Shown here in pieces: positions 36,807 to 45,402 of a stretch of 64,000 nucleotides of DNA (position 1 is the stretch's first letter; each line of letters opens with the position of its first letter). The DNA comes from Paraburkholderia fungorum. Lineage in GTDB: Bacteria; Pseudomonadota; Gammaproteobacteria; Burkholderiales; Burkholderiaceae. A program made the translations under genes and the position numbers. Below the pieces are notes generated by a model. That model was not told the DNA's origin and ran no database searches. It saw only the letters and a list, made by a program, of their open reading frames with translations. The stretch is from positions 62,001-126,000 of the forward strand of contig NZ_CADFGE010000007.1 of assembly GCF_902833645.1 (NCBI RefSeq), given 5' to 3'.

Positions 36807-38480
36807 TCAGCCCGTCACCGCCCCCTTGTTGGCCGGCAGCGCCAGGGCCGAGTACTTCGCCATCACGCCACGCGTGTAACGCGGCTTCGGCTGCTGCCAG
36901 GCAGCACGCCGGCGCTCCAGTTCGGCATCGTCGATGTTCAGTTGCAGCAGCAGCTTGTGCGCGTCGATCGTGATCGAGTCGCCTTCCTGCACGAACGCGA
37001 TCGTGCCGCCCACGAAGGCTTCCGGCGCAACGTGACCGACCACCATGCCCCACGTGCCGCCCGAGAAGCGGCCGTCGGTAATCAGCCCGACGCTTTCGCC
37101 GAGCCCCTTGCCGATGATCGCCGAGGTCGGCGCGAGCATCTCCGGCATGCCGGGGCCTCCCTTCGGCCCGAGGTAGCGCAGCACGACCACATCGCCGGCG
37201 ACGATCTTGTCGGCCAGAATGGCTTCCAGTGCGCTTTGCTCGTCGTCGAAGACGCGGGCCGGCCCGGTAATGACCGGATTCTTCAGGCCGGTGATTTTGG
37301 CGACCGCGCCGTCAACGGCCAGGTTGCCCTTGAGTATGGCGAGGTGGCCTTCCTTGTAAAGCGCCTGCTCGATCGGGAAAATCACCTGCTGGTCGGCGCG
37401 TGGCTTGCCCGGCACGTCCTTCAGTTCTTCGGCGATCGTCTTGCCGGTGATCGTGATGCAGTCGCCGTGCAGGAGGCCTGCGTCGAGCAGGATCTTCATC
37501 ACTTGCGGAATGCCGCCCGCCTTATGCAGATCGGTCGCGACGAACTGGCCCGACGGCTTCAGGTTGCAGATCACCGGCACTTTCTTGCGCATGCGCTCGA
37601 AGTCTTCAATGGTCCATTCCACTTCCGCCGCATGCGCGATGGCGAGGAAGTGCAGTACCGCGTTGGTCGAGCCGCCTGTGGCCATCAGCACGGCCACGGC
37701 GTTTTCGATCGACTTCTTCGTGACGATGTCGCGCGGCTTCAGGTCCTTCCTGACCGCTTCGACCAGCACGCGCGCCGATTCGGCTGCCGAGTCGACCTTT
37801 TCCTGGTCGGGGTTGGCCATCGTCGACGAATACAGCAGCGACATGCCCAGCGCCTCGAACGACGAGCTCATCGTGTTGGCGGTGTACATGCCGCCGCACG
37901 AACCCGTGGACGGGCACGCGTTCTTCTCGATCCCCTCGAAATCTTCCTGCGACATGCGGCCGGCGGTGAATTCGCCTACCGCCTCGAACGACGACACGAT
38001 GGTCAGGTCGGTGCCCTTCCAGTTGCCTGGACGGATCGTGCCGCCATACACGTAGATGCTCGGCACGTTGGTGCGCAACATGCCGATCATGCCGCCCGGC
38101 ATGTTCTTGTCGCAGCCGCCGATCACGACCACGCCGTCCATCCACTGGCCCTGCACGCATGTCTCGATGCAGTCGGCAATCACTTCGCGCGATACCAGCG
38201 AGTACTTCATGCCTTCGGTGCCCATCGACATGCCGTCCGAGATCGTCGGCGTGCCGAAGATCTGCGGATTCGCGTCGGCGCCCTTGACCGCGGCAACCGC
38301 CGCGTCGGCGAGGCGCTGCAGACCGGCGTTGCACGGTGTGATGGTCGAGTGGCCGTTGGCGATGCCGATCATCGGCTTGTCGAAGTCGTCCTTCTGATAG
38401 CCGAGTGCGTAGTACATCGAGCGGTTCGGGGAGCGCGCCACGCCTTGCGTGATGTTCTTCGAACGACGGTTGTATGCCAT
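36807..38480 (-). CDS. ilvD: Dihydroxy-acid dehydratase IlvD
   Basis: 557 residues; GGAG precedes the ATG at 38480. Fe-S and active-site motifs: GGCDKNMPGGMIGM, CPSTGSCGGMYTANTMSS and GRFSGGTWGMVVGHVAPEA. It catalyses the third common step of valine and isoleucine synthesis. The length fits the short [2Fe-2S]-type branch (~560) rather than the ~615-residue enterobacterial form. Divergent from a LysR regulator 219 bp away, which may control it. Confidence 0.95.
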   Translation of the reverse strand: MAYNRRSKNITQGVARSPNRSMYYALGYQKDDFDKPMIGIANGHSTITPCNAGLQRLADAAVAAVKGADANPQIFGTPTISDGMSMGTEGMKYSLVSREVIADCIETCVQGQWMDGVVVIGGCDKNMPGGMIGMLRTNVPSIYVYGGTIRPGNWKGTDLTIVSSFEAVGEFTAGRMSQEDFEGIEKNACPSTGSCGGMYTANTMSSSFEALGMSLLYSSTMANPDQEKVDSAAESARVLVEAVRKDLKPRDIVTKKSIENAVAVLMATGGSTNAVLHFLAIAHAAEVEWTIEDFERMRKKVPVICNLKPSGQFVATDLHKAGGIPQVMKILLDAGLLHGDCITITGKTIAEELKDVPGKPRADQQVIFPIEQALYKEGHLAILKGNLAVDGAVAKITGLKNPVITGPARVFDDEQSALEAILADKIVAGDVVVLRYLGPKGGPGMPEMLAPTSAIIGKGLGESVGLITDGRFSGGTWGMVVGHVAPEAFVGGTIAFVQEGDSITIDAHKLLLQLNIDDAELERRRAAWQQPKPRYTRGVMAKYSALALPANKGAVTG

Positions 38481-38699
38481 GGGGAACTCCAGTCTGTTTT
38501 GTTTTGAGCTGTGCTGCGTGTTCGGGGCTCGGGCGCTGCCGCATAAGTGCTGAGCCTACGCTGCCAAGGTGCTGCCGCCGGGTTTGCGGCCGGCGCGTCA
38601 GTTCAGTTTAGTGCGGACGCGTCGCGCAAGGATGCTGTTTTGCAAGGCGCGTGTCCAGTATATTATTCGGGCTCCATTAGGTCGTAAAATGTATTAATT

Positions 38700-39695
38700 A
38701 TGCTGCCCGCGATACCTGACCTGCGCCAGTTGCGCTATTTCGTGACCGTCGCCGAAGAAAAACACTTTGGGCGAGCGGCCGTACGTCTTTCCATGACGCA
38801 GCCGCCGCTGTCGCAGGCGATTCGCGCGCTGGAGGAGACGCTGGGTGTCGAGTTGTTCGCGCGCACCAAGCGTTCGGTCGAACTCACGCCGGTGGGCGCC
38901 GACCTGTTGCCTGAAGTTCAGCGCCTGCTGGCCGGCGCCGAGGGGCTGCGGCCGCTGGCGCAGAGCCTTGCGCGAGGCGAGGCGGGGGTGCTGTCGCTGG
39001 CCTTCGTCTCCACGGCCGACTATGGCCTGCTGCCGTTGCTGCTGCGCGATTTCGGCGCCCGCCATCCGAGGGTGCGCCTCGAATTGACCGAAGCCACCAG
39101 CGACGTGCAAGTCGACGAACTGGTGGCCGGGCGCATCGACGCGGGCCTTGTGATCGCGCCGCTGCCGTCGCGTCATGCTACCCAACTCTCGTGGCTGTCG
39201 ATCGCCCGCGAACCGCTGGTGATCGCGATGTCGACGGAAACGGCGGCGCGCGTGAGCGCTGCCGCGGAGTCCGACACCCACCCGCATGCCGACCCGTGCG
39301 CCGAATGGCTGGACACGCCGATCAGCCTGCGCGATGTCGCCGACGAGCCGCTCGTGATCTTCCCAAGACGTTTGGCGCCAGGCTTTTATGACATCATTAT
39401 GGATTGCTACGGCGTGGCGGGTCTTGCACCGCGGGTTGGCCAGGAGGCGATCCAGATGCAGACGATCGTGAGTCTCGTGTCGGCCGGCATGGGCGTCGCA
39501 CTGGTGCCGCAATCCTTGCGTAACCTGCGCCGCACGGGTGTCGTGTACCGGCCGCTCGCGGAATCGGTGCCGGCGATCGAGACGGGGCTGGTCTGGCGCA
39601 CGGCGGAGGTGAGTCCGGTATTGGCGGGCTTCATCGAGATCGTGCGAGCCCATGCGGCCACCGTCGAGGCGCAGTTCGCGGCACCCCGTGCCTAG
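38700..39695 (+). CDS. LysR-family transcriptional regulator divergent from ilvD
   Basis: 331 residues. HTH: LRQLRYFVTVAEEKHFGRAA..LSMTQPPLSQAI, of the CatR/BenM-like type. The effector domain has LSLAFVSTADYGLLPLLL and VSAGMGVALVPQSL. An Ala/His/Asp-rich insert around residues 185-200 is unusual. An AT-rich stretch directly before the gene (38660-38699, with ATTAATTATG at the start) probably holds its binding site. Target unknown; divergence suggests ilvD, which would be unusual for such a housekeeping gene. Confidence 0.88.
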   Translation: MLPAIPDLRQLRYFVTVAEEKHFGRAAVRLSMTQPPLSQAIRALEETLGVELFARTKRSVELTPVGADLLPEVQRLLAGAEGLRPLAQSLARGEAGVLSLAFVSTADYGLLPLLLRDFGARHPRVRLELTEATSDVQVDELVAGRIDAGLVIAPLPSRHATQLSWLSIAREPLVIAMSTETAARVSAAAESDTHPHADPCAEWLDTPISLRDVADEPLVIFPRRLAPGFYDIIMDCYGVAGLAPRVGQEAIQMQTIVSLVSAGMGVALVPQSLRNLRRTGVVYRPLAESVPAIETGLVWRTAEVSPVLAGFIEIVRAHAATVEAQFAAPRA

Positions 39696-39827
39696 ACTCG
39701 ACGCTGCCGCGAACGCATTGCAAACCGAACCGTCCAACGCATGCGCCGCACGGCGTGCAAACGCTTGCAGCCACTTGAAAACCGATTAGAAATCCGCTTC
39801 TGAACCCGAACTGCCCATAACAACACG

Positions 39828-40733
39828 ATGCTTATTCACCCGAATTTCGACCCCGTTGCCATTCATCTGGGGCCGCTCGCTGTGCGCTGGTATGGACTGA
39901 TGTACCTCGTTGCGTTTGTCGCGGCGATTGTCGTTGGCCGGTTGCGGCTGCGCTTGCCGTACGTCGCCGCGCAAGGCTGGACCGCCAAGGATATCGACGA
40001 CATGCTGTTTTACGGCGTGCTCGGGACGATTTTCGGCGGCCGGCTAGGCTACGTGCTGTTCTATAAGGCGAGCTTTTATTTCGCGCATCCGCTCGACATC
40101 TTCAAGGTGTGGGAAGGCGGCATGTCGTTTCACGGCGGCTTTCTCGGCGTGACGCTGGCCATGGTGCTGTTCGCGTACCAACGCAAGCGGTCGTGGCTGC
40201 AGGTCACCGATTTCGTCGCGCCGATGGTGCCCACCGGACTCGCGGCAGGGCGTCTCGGCAACTTTATCAACGGCGAGCTGTGGGGCCGTGTGACCGATCC
40301 GTCGGCGCCGTGGGCGATGCTGTTTCCGGGCGCCGCACCGGACGACGCCACGTGGCTCGCCACGCATCCGCAACTGGCCGCGCAATGGCATCTGAACGAA
40401 GTGTTCGCGCAATATCACATGCTGCCGCGCCATCCGTCGGAACTGTATGAGATCGCGCTCGAAGGCGTGGTGCTGTTTTTCGTAATGATCTTCTTCTCGC
40501 GCAAACCGAAGCCGATGGGCGCGATTTCCGCGGTCTTCCTGATCGGCTACGGTCTCGCGCGCTTCACGGTAGAGTTCGCGCGTGAGCCGGATGACTTCCT
40601 TGGCTTGCTTGCCATGGGCCTTTCGATGGGCCAATGGCTCTCGCTGCCGATGATCCTCGTGGGCATTGGCATGCTGGTGTGGTCCTATCGCCGAGCACGG
40701 CGTCAATCCGTGCCGGCGGTCGGTGCGAATTGA
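39828..40733 (+). CDS. lgt: Prolipoprotein diacylglyceryl transferase Lgt
   Basis: 301 residues with seven hydrophobic segments. Family signature GRLGNFINGELWG (residues ~138-150), with MSFHGGFLG before it and PSELYEIALEGV after. It adds diacylglycerol to the lipobox Cys of prolipoproteins in the inner membrane, which is the first step for the DUF3443 lipoproteins of this window. No good Shine-Dalgarno sequence is seen before the ATG. Confidence 0.95.
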   Translation: MLIHPNFDPVAIHLGPLAVRWYGLMYLVAFVAAIVVGRLRLRLPYVAAQGWTAKDIDDMLFYGVLGTIFGGRLGYVLFYKASFYFAHPLDIFKVWEGGMSFHGGFLGVTLAMVLFAYQRKRSWLQVTDFVAPMVPTGLAAGRLGNFINGELWGRVTDPSAPWAMLFPGAAPDDATWLATHPQLAAQWHLNEVFAQYHMLPRHPSELYEIALEGVVLFFVMIFFSRKPKPMGAISAVFLIGYGLARFTVEFAREPDDFLGLLAMGLSMGQWLSLPMILVGIGMLVWSYRRARRQSVPAVGAN

Positions 40734-40781
40734 ATTCGATGAACTGATCGCTACGTTTTATCGTAGTGGTGGTCAATGAAA

Positions 40782-40809
40782 AAAAAGCCACGGCACGCCG
40801 TGGCTTTTT
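40782..40809. terminator. Bidirectional terminator between lgt and the SIMPL gene
   Basis: AAAAAGCCACGGC and GCCGTGGCTTTTT form a symmetric stem with A and T runs on both sides, between two convergent genes (ends 40733 and 40852). Confidence 0.9.
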
Positions 40810-40851
40810 GCTTTACTGCCTTACGTTGCGGTACGTCAGGCGTCAATCGCG

Positions 40852-41583
40852 TTACTTCATCTGCACCGAGCCCGACACATTGACCGTGACGGTCGACGTG
40901 CCGCCTTCGATCGGTACCGGCGCGGATGCTTTCGCATCGGCGCCCATGGCGCGTGCGCTCATCATCATCATGGGACGCGGCATAACGCCGTTATGCCCGA
41001 CGTTGACTTCACGAATCGAATAGCCGCTGTAGCCGAATGCCTGTGCCGACGAAGCGGCTTGCTCGCGGAACGACTTGATGGCTTCACCGGTGAGTTTCTG
41101 CTCGGCGGCGCGTTGGGCTTCAGGCGACAGCGAGAACTGCACGTTGCCCACTTGCATGATCGACGCCATCTGCCCCGCGAGCTTCGACGCCGAAGCGAAA
41201 TCGTGCGACTCGAGTACGACTTCGGTACGGCCGCGCCATGCGGAAATACGACCGTCGCGATCGGTGGACGGATAGATCGAGAAGGAACCGGTACGCGCGG
41301 TGACGCCGCTCACGCCTTTGGCCTTCTGCAGCGCTGCGTCGGCACGCTGATTCAGCGTGGCGGTGAGCGCGGACGGGTCGTTCGCTTCCTGCTCGTAGAA
41401 CAACGTGATATCGACGACGTCTTGCGGTACTTCCGCGCTTGCCTGTGCATTCAGCGACAGCACACCTGCGGGCTGATACTGCGTCACACTCTGCGCGCGG
41501 GCGATGGCCGGCGTCAGCGCAAGCGCGACAGGGGCGGCGCAAACAAGAGCGAGAGCGAGTGCACGTGCGGTGTTTTTCGTCAT
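40852..41583 (-). CDS. SIMPL/DUF541 domain periplasmic protein
   Basis: 243 residues from the ATG at 41583, which has AAGGAG upstream; an extension to 41643 lacks one. The signal peptide ends AIARAQS. The SIMPL (DUF541) fold is seen as LSLNAQASAEVPQDVVDITL, TARTGSFSIYP, WRGRTEVVLES and VQFSLSPEAQRAAEQKL. A Met-rich piece (VMPRPMMMMSARAMG) lies near the end and might bind metal. Periplasmic; function of the family is not well defined. Confidence 0.88.
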   Translation of the reverse strand: MTKNTARALALALVCAAPVALALTPAIARAQSVTQYQPAGVLSLNAQASAEVPQDVVDITLFYEQEANDPSALTATLNQRADAALQKAKGVSGVTARTGSFSIYPSTDRDGRISAWRGRTEVVLESHDFASASKLAGQMASIMQVGNVQFSLSPEAQRAAEQKLTGEAIKSFREQAASSAQAFGYSGYSIREVNVGHNGVMPRPMMMMSARAMGADAKASAPVPIEGGTSTVTVNVSGSVQMK

Positions 41584-41789
41584 TTTTGGACTCCTTGCTT
41601 GAACAGGTTGTGCACGAATTGAGCGAACGCTGTACGTTGGCACAACGTTTGCGAGTCCGTTAGGCGCCTGTAACCTGAGCTTGGTTCCCTAATTTGACGT
41701 TTGCTCACACTTGCTTTCGAGCGTGCGTGGATACGCACAGGATTTGCGCAGGGCTCGAGCGACCACGGACGCGAGCCGAATATGCAACG

Positions 41790-42248
41790 TCAAACAAGAT
41801 GCTTGGTGATGAAGCGCCATTCGGCCTCGGTCACCGGCGTGATCGACAGGCGGTTACCTTTGGCGAGCACACGCATGTCCTTCAATTCCTCGTGTTCGCG
41901 CAGCACGGCAAGCGGAATCAGTGGAATTTTCTTCTTGAACACCACATCGACGAGCAGCCAGCGCGGTGTTTCCTGCGACGACTTCGGGTCGTAGTAGGGG
42001 CTCTTCTTGTCGAACTGAGTTGGGTCCGGATACGCGGTGGACGATACCTCCGCGATCCCGGCGATGCCCGGCTCGGGGCAGCTCGAGTGATAGAACAGCA
42101 CACCGTCGCCGACCTGCATCATGTCGCGCATGAAGTTGCGCGCCTGATAGTTGCGCACGCCGGTCCACGGCAACGTGCGCTGCGGGGCCTCTGCGAGATG
42201 GTCGATGCTTGCTTCGTCCGGTTCGGACTTCATTAGCCAGTAGCGCAT
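41790..42248 (-). CDS. EVE-domain protein (possible modified-base reader)
   Basis: 152 residues forming one complete EVE domain: MRYWLMKSEPDEASIDHL, WTGVRNYQARNFMRDMMQVGD, VLFYHSSCPEPGIAGIAEV and a WxLxDVVFKKK-like strand. EVE domains are PUA/YTH-like and are thought to bind modified bases in RNA or DNA. In betaproteobacteria it is a common housekeeping neighbour of zapA/6S RNA. No restriction or defence genes accompany it here. The 205 bp between it and the SIMPL gene show nothing else. Confidence 0.9.
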   Translation of the reverse strand: MRYWLMKSEPDEASIDHLAEAPQRTLPWTGVRNYQARNFMRDMMQVGDGVLFYHSSCPEPGIAGIAEVSSTAYPDPTQFDKKSPYYDPKSSQETPRWLLVDVVFKKKIPLIPLAVLREHEELKDMRVLAKGNRLSITPVTEAEWRFITKHLV

Positions 42249-42302
42249 GAATCGAAGTGAGCGTTAAAGGTTTGAGAATACAGAAGAAAAAGCGAGACCC
42301 AA

Positions 42303-42334
42303 AGAAAAACGGCACCGGACCGAAGTCCGATGCC
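42303..42334 (-). terminator. Terminator downstream of 6S RNA
   Basis: On the minus strand GGCATCGGAC-TTCG-GTCCGGTGCC is followed by a run of T. The UUCG-type loop and T-run make a strong rho-independent terminator, ~10 nt beyond the mature 6S 3' end. Confidence 0.9.
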
Positions 42335-42344
42335 GTCTTGAATA

Positions 42345-42527
42345 AGGTCCCCGCCTTAGCCGCTAGGCCGGCATCCTGAACCGGGGGTTCAGAATTGGTC
42401 GCAGTTAGCAGCACTTCGGGTACATCAGACAGAGTGACGCGCACACCCGTGCTACAAATTTCCACAACCGTGCACATGGCATTGGTTCAAGGAATATATG
42501 ACCTTGGCGAACCAGGCAGGGAAGTCA
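42345..42527 (-). ncRNA. ssrS: 6S RNA (regulator of RNA polymerase)
   Basis: It lies just downstream of zapA on the same strand, the conserved place of ssrS in beta- and gammaproteobacteria. Minus-strand landmarks: TTCCCTGCCTGGTTCGCC at the 5' end, ATATTCCTTGAACC, then a 3' half with TTCTGAACCCCCGGTTCAGG (the 6S hairpin corresponding to TTGAACC...GGTTCAAGG in E. coli) and GGCGGGGACC at the 3' end. CCCUGCC at the 5' end pairs with GGCGGGG at the 3' end, closing the long 6S hairpin. Length ~183 nt is usual. It mimics an open promoter and binds sigma-70 RNA polymerase in stationary phase. Ends are approximate by a few nt. Confidence 0.88.
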
Positions 42528-42635
42528 AACCGATTGAACTCAATCACTTGCGTGAGACTTGGCTCATGCATTGTGCTTGAATCCGCAGCCGATCTCAGGA
42601 CCGGCTACTTGAAATTGTTCGATACTGCTAGGCAC

Positions 42636-42950
42636 TTACTGCATGCTGTACTGCTGAATCACAGTGCCCAGTTGTTCGTTCATTTGATGCATTGTACGCC
42701 GGATTTCCTCTGCGGGAAATGCTTCTCCGTGTCGCACGCTCGATTGCAGCTTAAGCAGTTCCGATGCCAGCGATAGCGCAGCCATGACGGCAATGCGATC
42801 GGTGCCGCGCACGTTGCTGCTATTGCGGATCTTCGACATCTCGGCGTCGACGCGTGCGACCGCTTCAAGCAGCGCGCCTTCAGTTTCAGGCGAGCAGGCG
42901 AGGCGATAGGGCACGCCGAGAATCGATACTTCGATCTGCTTGGTGGTCAT
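42636..42950 (-). CDS. zapA: Cell division protein ZapA
   Basis: 104 residues. TTKQIEVSILGVPYRLACSPE is the ZapA N-terminal beta hairpin, followed by RIAVMAALSLASELL and a C-terminal coiled coil. ZapA cross-links FtsZ filaments. The start overlaps the preceding coiled-coil gene by 4 bp (ATGA). 6S RNA follows. Confidence 0.9.
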   Translation of the reverse strand: MTTKQIEVSILGVPYRLACSPETEGALLEAVARVDAEMSKIRNSSNVRGTDRIAVMAALSLASELLKLQSSVRHGEAFPAEEIRRTMHQMNEQLGTVIQQYSMQ

Positions 42951-43303
42951 GCATTTTCTCCGTGGCGGGTGACGTCGCTCTCCGCTTCAAGCTCTTGCGG
43001 CGCGGTATCGAGCAGATCGAGCTGATTATCCGGCTCGCTATGCGCGCGGGCGCGCGGCAGCTTTTCGAGGATCGCATTCAGGCGTACCTGTGCGTCGTCG
43101 ATCTTTGCCGACAGCGCGTCGCGTTCCGCCTGCAGTGCATCGCGCTCCTCGCGCATTAACGCGAGTTCAGTGCGCGTGGCCTCTGCTTCGGCACGCGTTT
43201 GGGCGAGCTGATTCTCGAGCGCGAGCCGCGCTTCGTTGTGGCGTTGGCTGATCGCGATCAGCTTGCCGATATTCTGTGAAAGTGTTTCGAGTTCGGTGAG
43301 CAT
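42947..43303 (-). CDS. Small coiled-coil protein coupled to zapA
   Basis: 118 residues. The first ~85 are continuous heptad-type coiled coil (LETLSQNIGKLIAISQRHNE..., AEATRTELALMREERDALQA), followed by an acidic tail. There is no signal peptide. It resembles the ZapB/TIGR02449 type of small coiled-coil division protein, and the overlap with zapA supports a division role. Not firmly assigned. The 212 bp upstream (43304-43515) carry no gene and should hold the promoter of this unit. Confidence 0.8.
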   Translation of the reverse strand: MLTELETLSQNIGKLIAISQRHNEARLALENQLAQTRAEAEATRTELALMREERDALQAERDALSAKIDDAQVRLNAILEKLPRARAHSEPDNQLDLLDTAPQELEAESDVTRHGENA

Positions 43304-43515
43304 CTGCTGCGTCCTCTAAAGACATTGCATTTTAGCGCGGAATGTCGCAGGTTCCGACAATTGTCTCGTTTCGAGACGTAACAACATCGCTTTATGCAGG
43401 CATTTATCGACCATATGATGAAAAGCAGCCCACGCATCGGACAATAACCTGCATATAACGGAACAGATTGCGCATGGATTGACCATTCTTGACGGACCCG
43501 GAGGCCGCTCCTAAA

Positions 43516-43759
43516 CTGGCCGCACGTTGGCGCCCGCGCGCGTTTTTTCGCAGCGCACGCAGCTAAACGGGAAGCCCGGCGTGCGCCTCGCATGCACGCG
43601 CGAACCTGCGCAGACTCCGGCAACGGCAAGCGACCGCGACCGCGTTCGCCATGCCGGTCGATCCTGATCGTGTGTTTGAAGCTGAACACGCGAGTGTGCC
43701 ACTGCGCGCCACGCGTGGGAAGGCGGGATCGACGTGTTGCCAGTCCGGAGATCGGCCGG
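43516..43759 (+). promoter_or_regulatory. Cobalamin riboswitch (class I)
   Basis: All core boxes are in order: P1 strand CTGGCCG (43516-43522), AAACGGGAAGCCCGG (43565-43579), GGCAACGGCAAGCG (43619-43632), GCCACTG (43698-43704), GGGAAGGC (43717-43724) and the B12 box AGTCCGGAGATCGGCC (43742-43757). CGGCCGG at 43753-43759 closes P1. It should shut off downstream expression when adenosylcobalamin is present. The classic target, btuB, follows only as a wreck, so its working target is probably btuC-btuD-cobT. Confidence 0.88.
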
Positions 43760-43989
43760 AAGGCGAGGGACGTCCCCGCTCAAACGCGGAAAAATGGCCC
43801 AGTCACCCAACGCTAAGCCGAACGAAAACGGCCTGGTTTCGCTGGGTCACAAGCTCAACCGTAAAAGAAATACGAGCGAGGAATACGAGCGCCACGGCAA
43901 CGGCAGCTATGGCAAAGCGTGCCGTGTGCTCTTCCAGGGCGGGCAGAGTCGGCCCGGTCAATGGCGCGACCAGTATTGCGGTTCTGGCT

Positions 43990-44337
43990 GCGTGAGCAGT
44001 TACTATCTCGGCTACGGCTTCGACGTCACCGGGCGTTGGAAGGCGACTGCAAGCTATTCGAATCCGATCGACTACCCGCCAGTCTTGTCCGGCATTCACC
44101 TGCCGGGGAGCGGCAATTGGGTGAACCTGCAGAGGATCGAAGGATCGTGGATCTGTCATGCGCGCAACACGCAGAGATGCAGACGCGCTACACCAACATC
44201 ATGAAGGCTTGCTGCGTCGCCGCGCGGATCCAGAACCTGTTTAACAAGGACTATGAAACAGCCTACTCCTTTCCCTCGCTGCGGCGCGGTGCGTACTCAC
44301 GATTGGGTGGCAGCAGTGCCGGAGGTACTGGCATGAG
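43990..44337 (+). pseudogene. btuB: Degenerate TonB-dependent cobalamin receptor (btuB remnant)
   Basis: Two pieces of a TonB-dependent barrel remain, in different frames. The first is YYLGYGFDVTGRWKATASYS near 44000-44065. The second, about 150 bp on and after a frame change, is the barrel end ARIQNLFNKDYETAYSFPSL then RRGAY (44221-44295), close to the BtuB C-terminus (NLFDKDYETVYGY in E. coli). The signal peptide, plug and most of the barrel are missing. It lies between a cobalamin riboswitch and btuC, where btuB is expected. The open frame from 43734 to 44204 through the first piece has no convincing start or family. Confidence 0.7.
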
Positions 44338-44346
44338 AACGCGTCG

Positions 44347-45402
44347 ATGAACCACGGCTCGGGTCCGATACCCGGAAACACGATCCGCGTGATGAATGCG
44401 AAACGCGCGGCCGCGATCTGGTTCGCGCTCGCGGGAATTGCGCTGGCTGTGCTGATGGCGTCGCTCGCGCTCGGCAGTGTGTCGCTTGCACCCGCGCGCG
44501 TGTTGGCGGCGCTGCTGCCTTCGCATGTGCCGCGTGTCGAGTCCGCCGATCTTGCCGGCGAGATCGTGCGCACGCTGCGTTTGCCGCGCGCGTTGGCCGG
44601 CTTCGCGTGCGGCGCGTTGCTGGCGTTGGCCGGTGCGCTGCTGCAAGTGCTGTTGCGCAACCCCTTGGCCGAGCCCTGGGTATTGGGCGTGTCGGGCGGG
44701 GCCGCCACATTCGCGCTGGTCGCGATGATCGCCGGCTGCGCGTGGTGGATCGTCGATGCCAGCGCGTTCGCCGGCGCCTTCGTGTCGATCCTGCTGGTGC
44801 TCGGTCTCGCGCGCCGCGAGTTGTGGCGGGGCGAGCCGCAGGATACGTCGCCGCGTTTGCTGCTGACCGGCGCGGTGATCGCGGCGGGTTGGGGCGCCGT
44901 CATTACCTTGCTGCTCAATCTCGCGCCGGACAACCGGCTGCGTGGGATGTTGTTCTGGCTGACCGGCGATCTGAACGGCGGTGCGATGCCGTGGGTGGCG
45001 CTTGTTGCGCTGGCCGTCGTGCTGGTGGCGATCGTCCCCGCGGCGCCACGGCTGAATGTACTGCTGCGGGGGGACGCCGCTGCGCAGGCACTCGGTGTCG
45101 CCGTGATGCCGCTGCGCTTGCGTGTCTATCTGGTGGCGTCGCTCGCGGCTGCCGCCGCGGTAACGACGGCGGGCACCATCGGCTTTGTCGGCCTTGTCGT
45201 ACCGCATATGTTGCGGCTCGCGTTCGGCAACGATCAGCGCATGCTGTTGCCGGCCGCGGCGCTTGGTGGCGGCGTCGCGGTGATGGGAGCCGATCTGATC
45301 GCACGTACCGTGATTGCGCCGGCACAATTGCCGGTCGGCGTGATCACATCGATCGTCGGTGTGCCGGTGTTTCTTTGGATGCTGCTGCGCAGGCGCCGAT
45401 GA
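44347..45402 (+). CDS. btuC: Cobalamin ABC transporter permease BtuC (FecCD family)
   Basis: 351 residues with about ten hydrophobic segments. LRLPRALAGFACGALLALAG, LLQVLLRNPLAEPWVLGVSG and GLVVPHMLRLAFGNDQR are the FecCD landmarks. B12 rather than iron is inferred from the riboswitch upstream and the cob genes after it. Start at 44347 or at the internal ATG 44392 (MNAKRAAAIWF); neither has a clear Shine-Dalgarno sequence. Its stop overlaps the start of the ATPase gene (ATGATGA). Confidence 0.88.
   Translation: MNHGSGPIPGNTIRVMNAKRAAAIWFALAGIALAVLMASLALGSVSLAPARVLAALLPSHVPRVESADLAGEIVRTLRLPRALAGFACGALLALAGALLQVLLRNPLAEPWVLGVSGGAATFALVAMIAGCAWWIVDASAFAGAFVSILLVLGLARRELWRGEPQDTSPRLLLTGAVIAAGWGAVITLLLNLAPDNRLRGMLFWLTGDLNGGAMPWVALVALAVVLVAIVPAAPRLNVLLRGDAAAQALGVAVMPLRLRVYLVASLAAAAAVTTAGTIGFVGLVVPHMLRLAFGNDQRMLLPAAALGGGVAVMGADLIARTVIAPAQLPVGVITSIVGVPVFLWMLLRRRR

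Noticed and set aside
36582..38507. 641-residue frame antisense to ilvD
   Set aside because: Same artefact: mirror of a certain gene, low-complexity Arg/His/Ala content, no motif.
41790..42248. EVE protein as part of a defence island
   Set aside because: EVE domains do occur in defence loci, but the neighbours here are zapA, 6S RNA and a SIMPL protein, all housekeeping.
42249..42635. tRNA gene in the zapA-EVE gap
   Set aside because: The region contains GGTTC-like words, but they belong to the 6S RNA hairpins; no cloverleaf can be drawn. I found no tRNA or rRNA gene in the window.
43653..43759. A shorter riboswitch beginning at the CCGGTCGATC/GATCGGCCGG pairing
   Set aside because: That pairing exists, but the upstream GGGAA, GGCAACGG and P1 elements complete a normal class I structure, so the longer boundary is preferred.
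43734..44204. 157-residue open frame after the cobalamin riboswitch as a new gene
   Set aside because: Its later part is a TonB-barrel fragment out of frame with the rest of btuB, and its start lies inside the riboswitch, so it is better read as debris.
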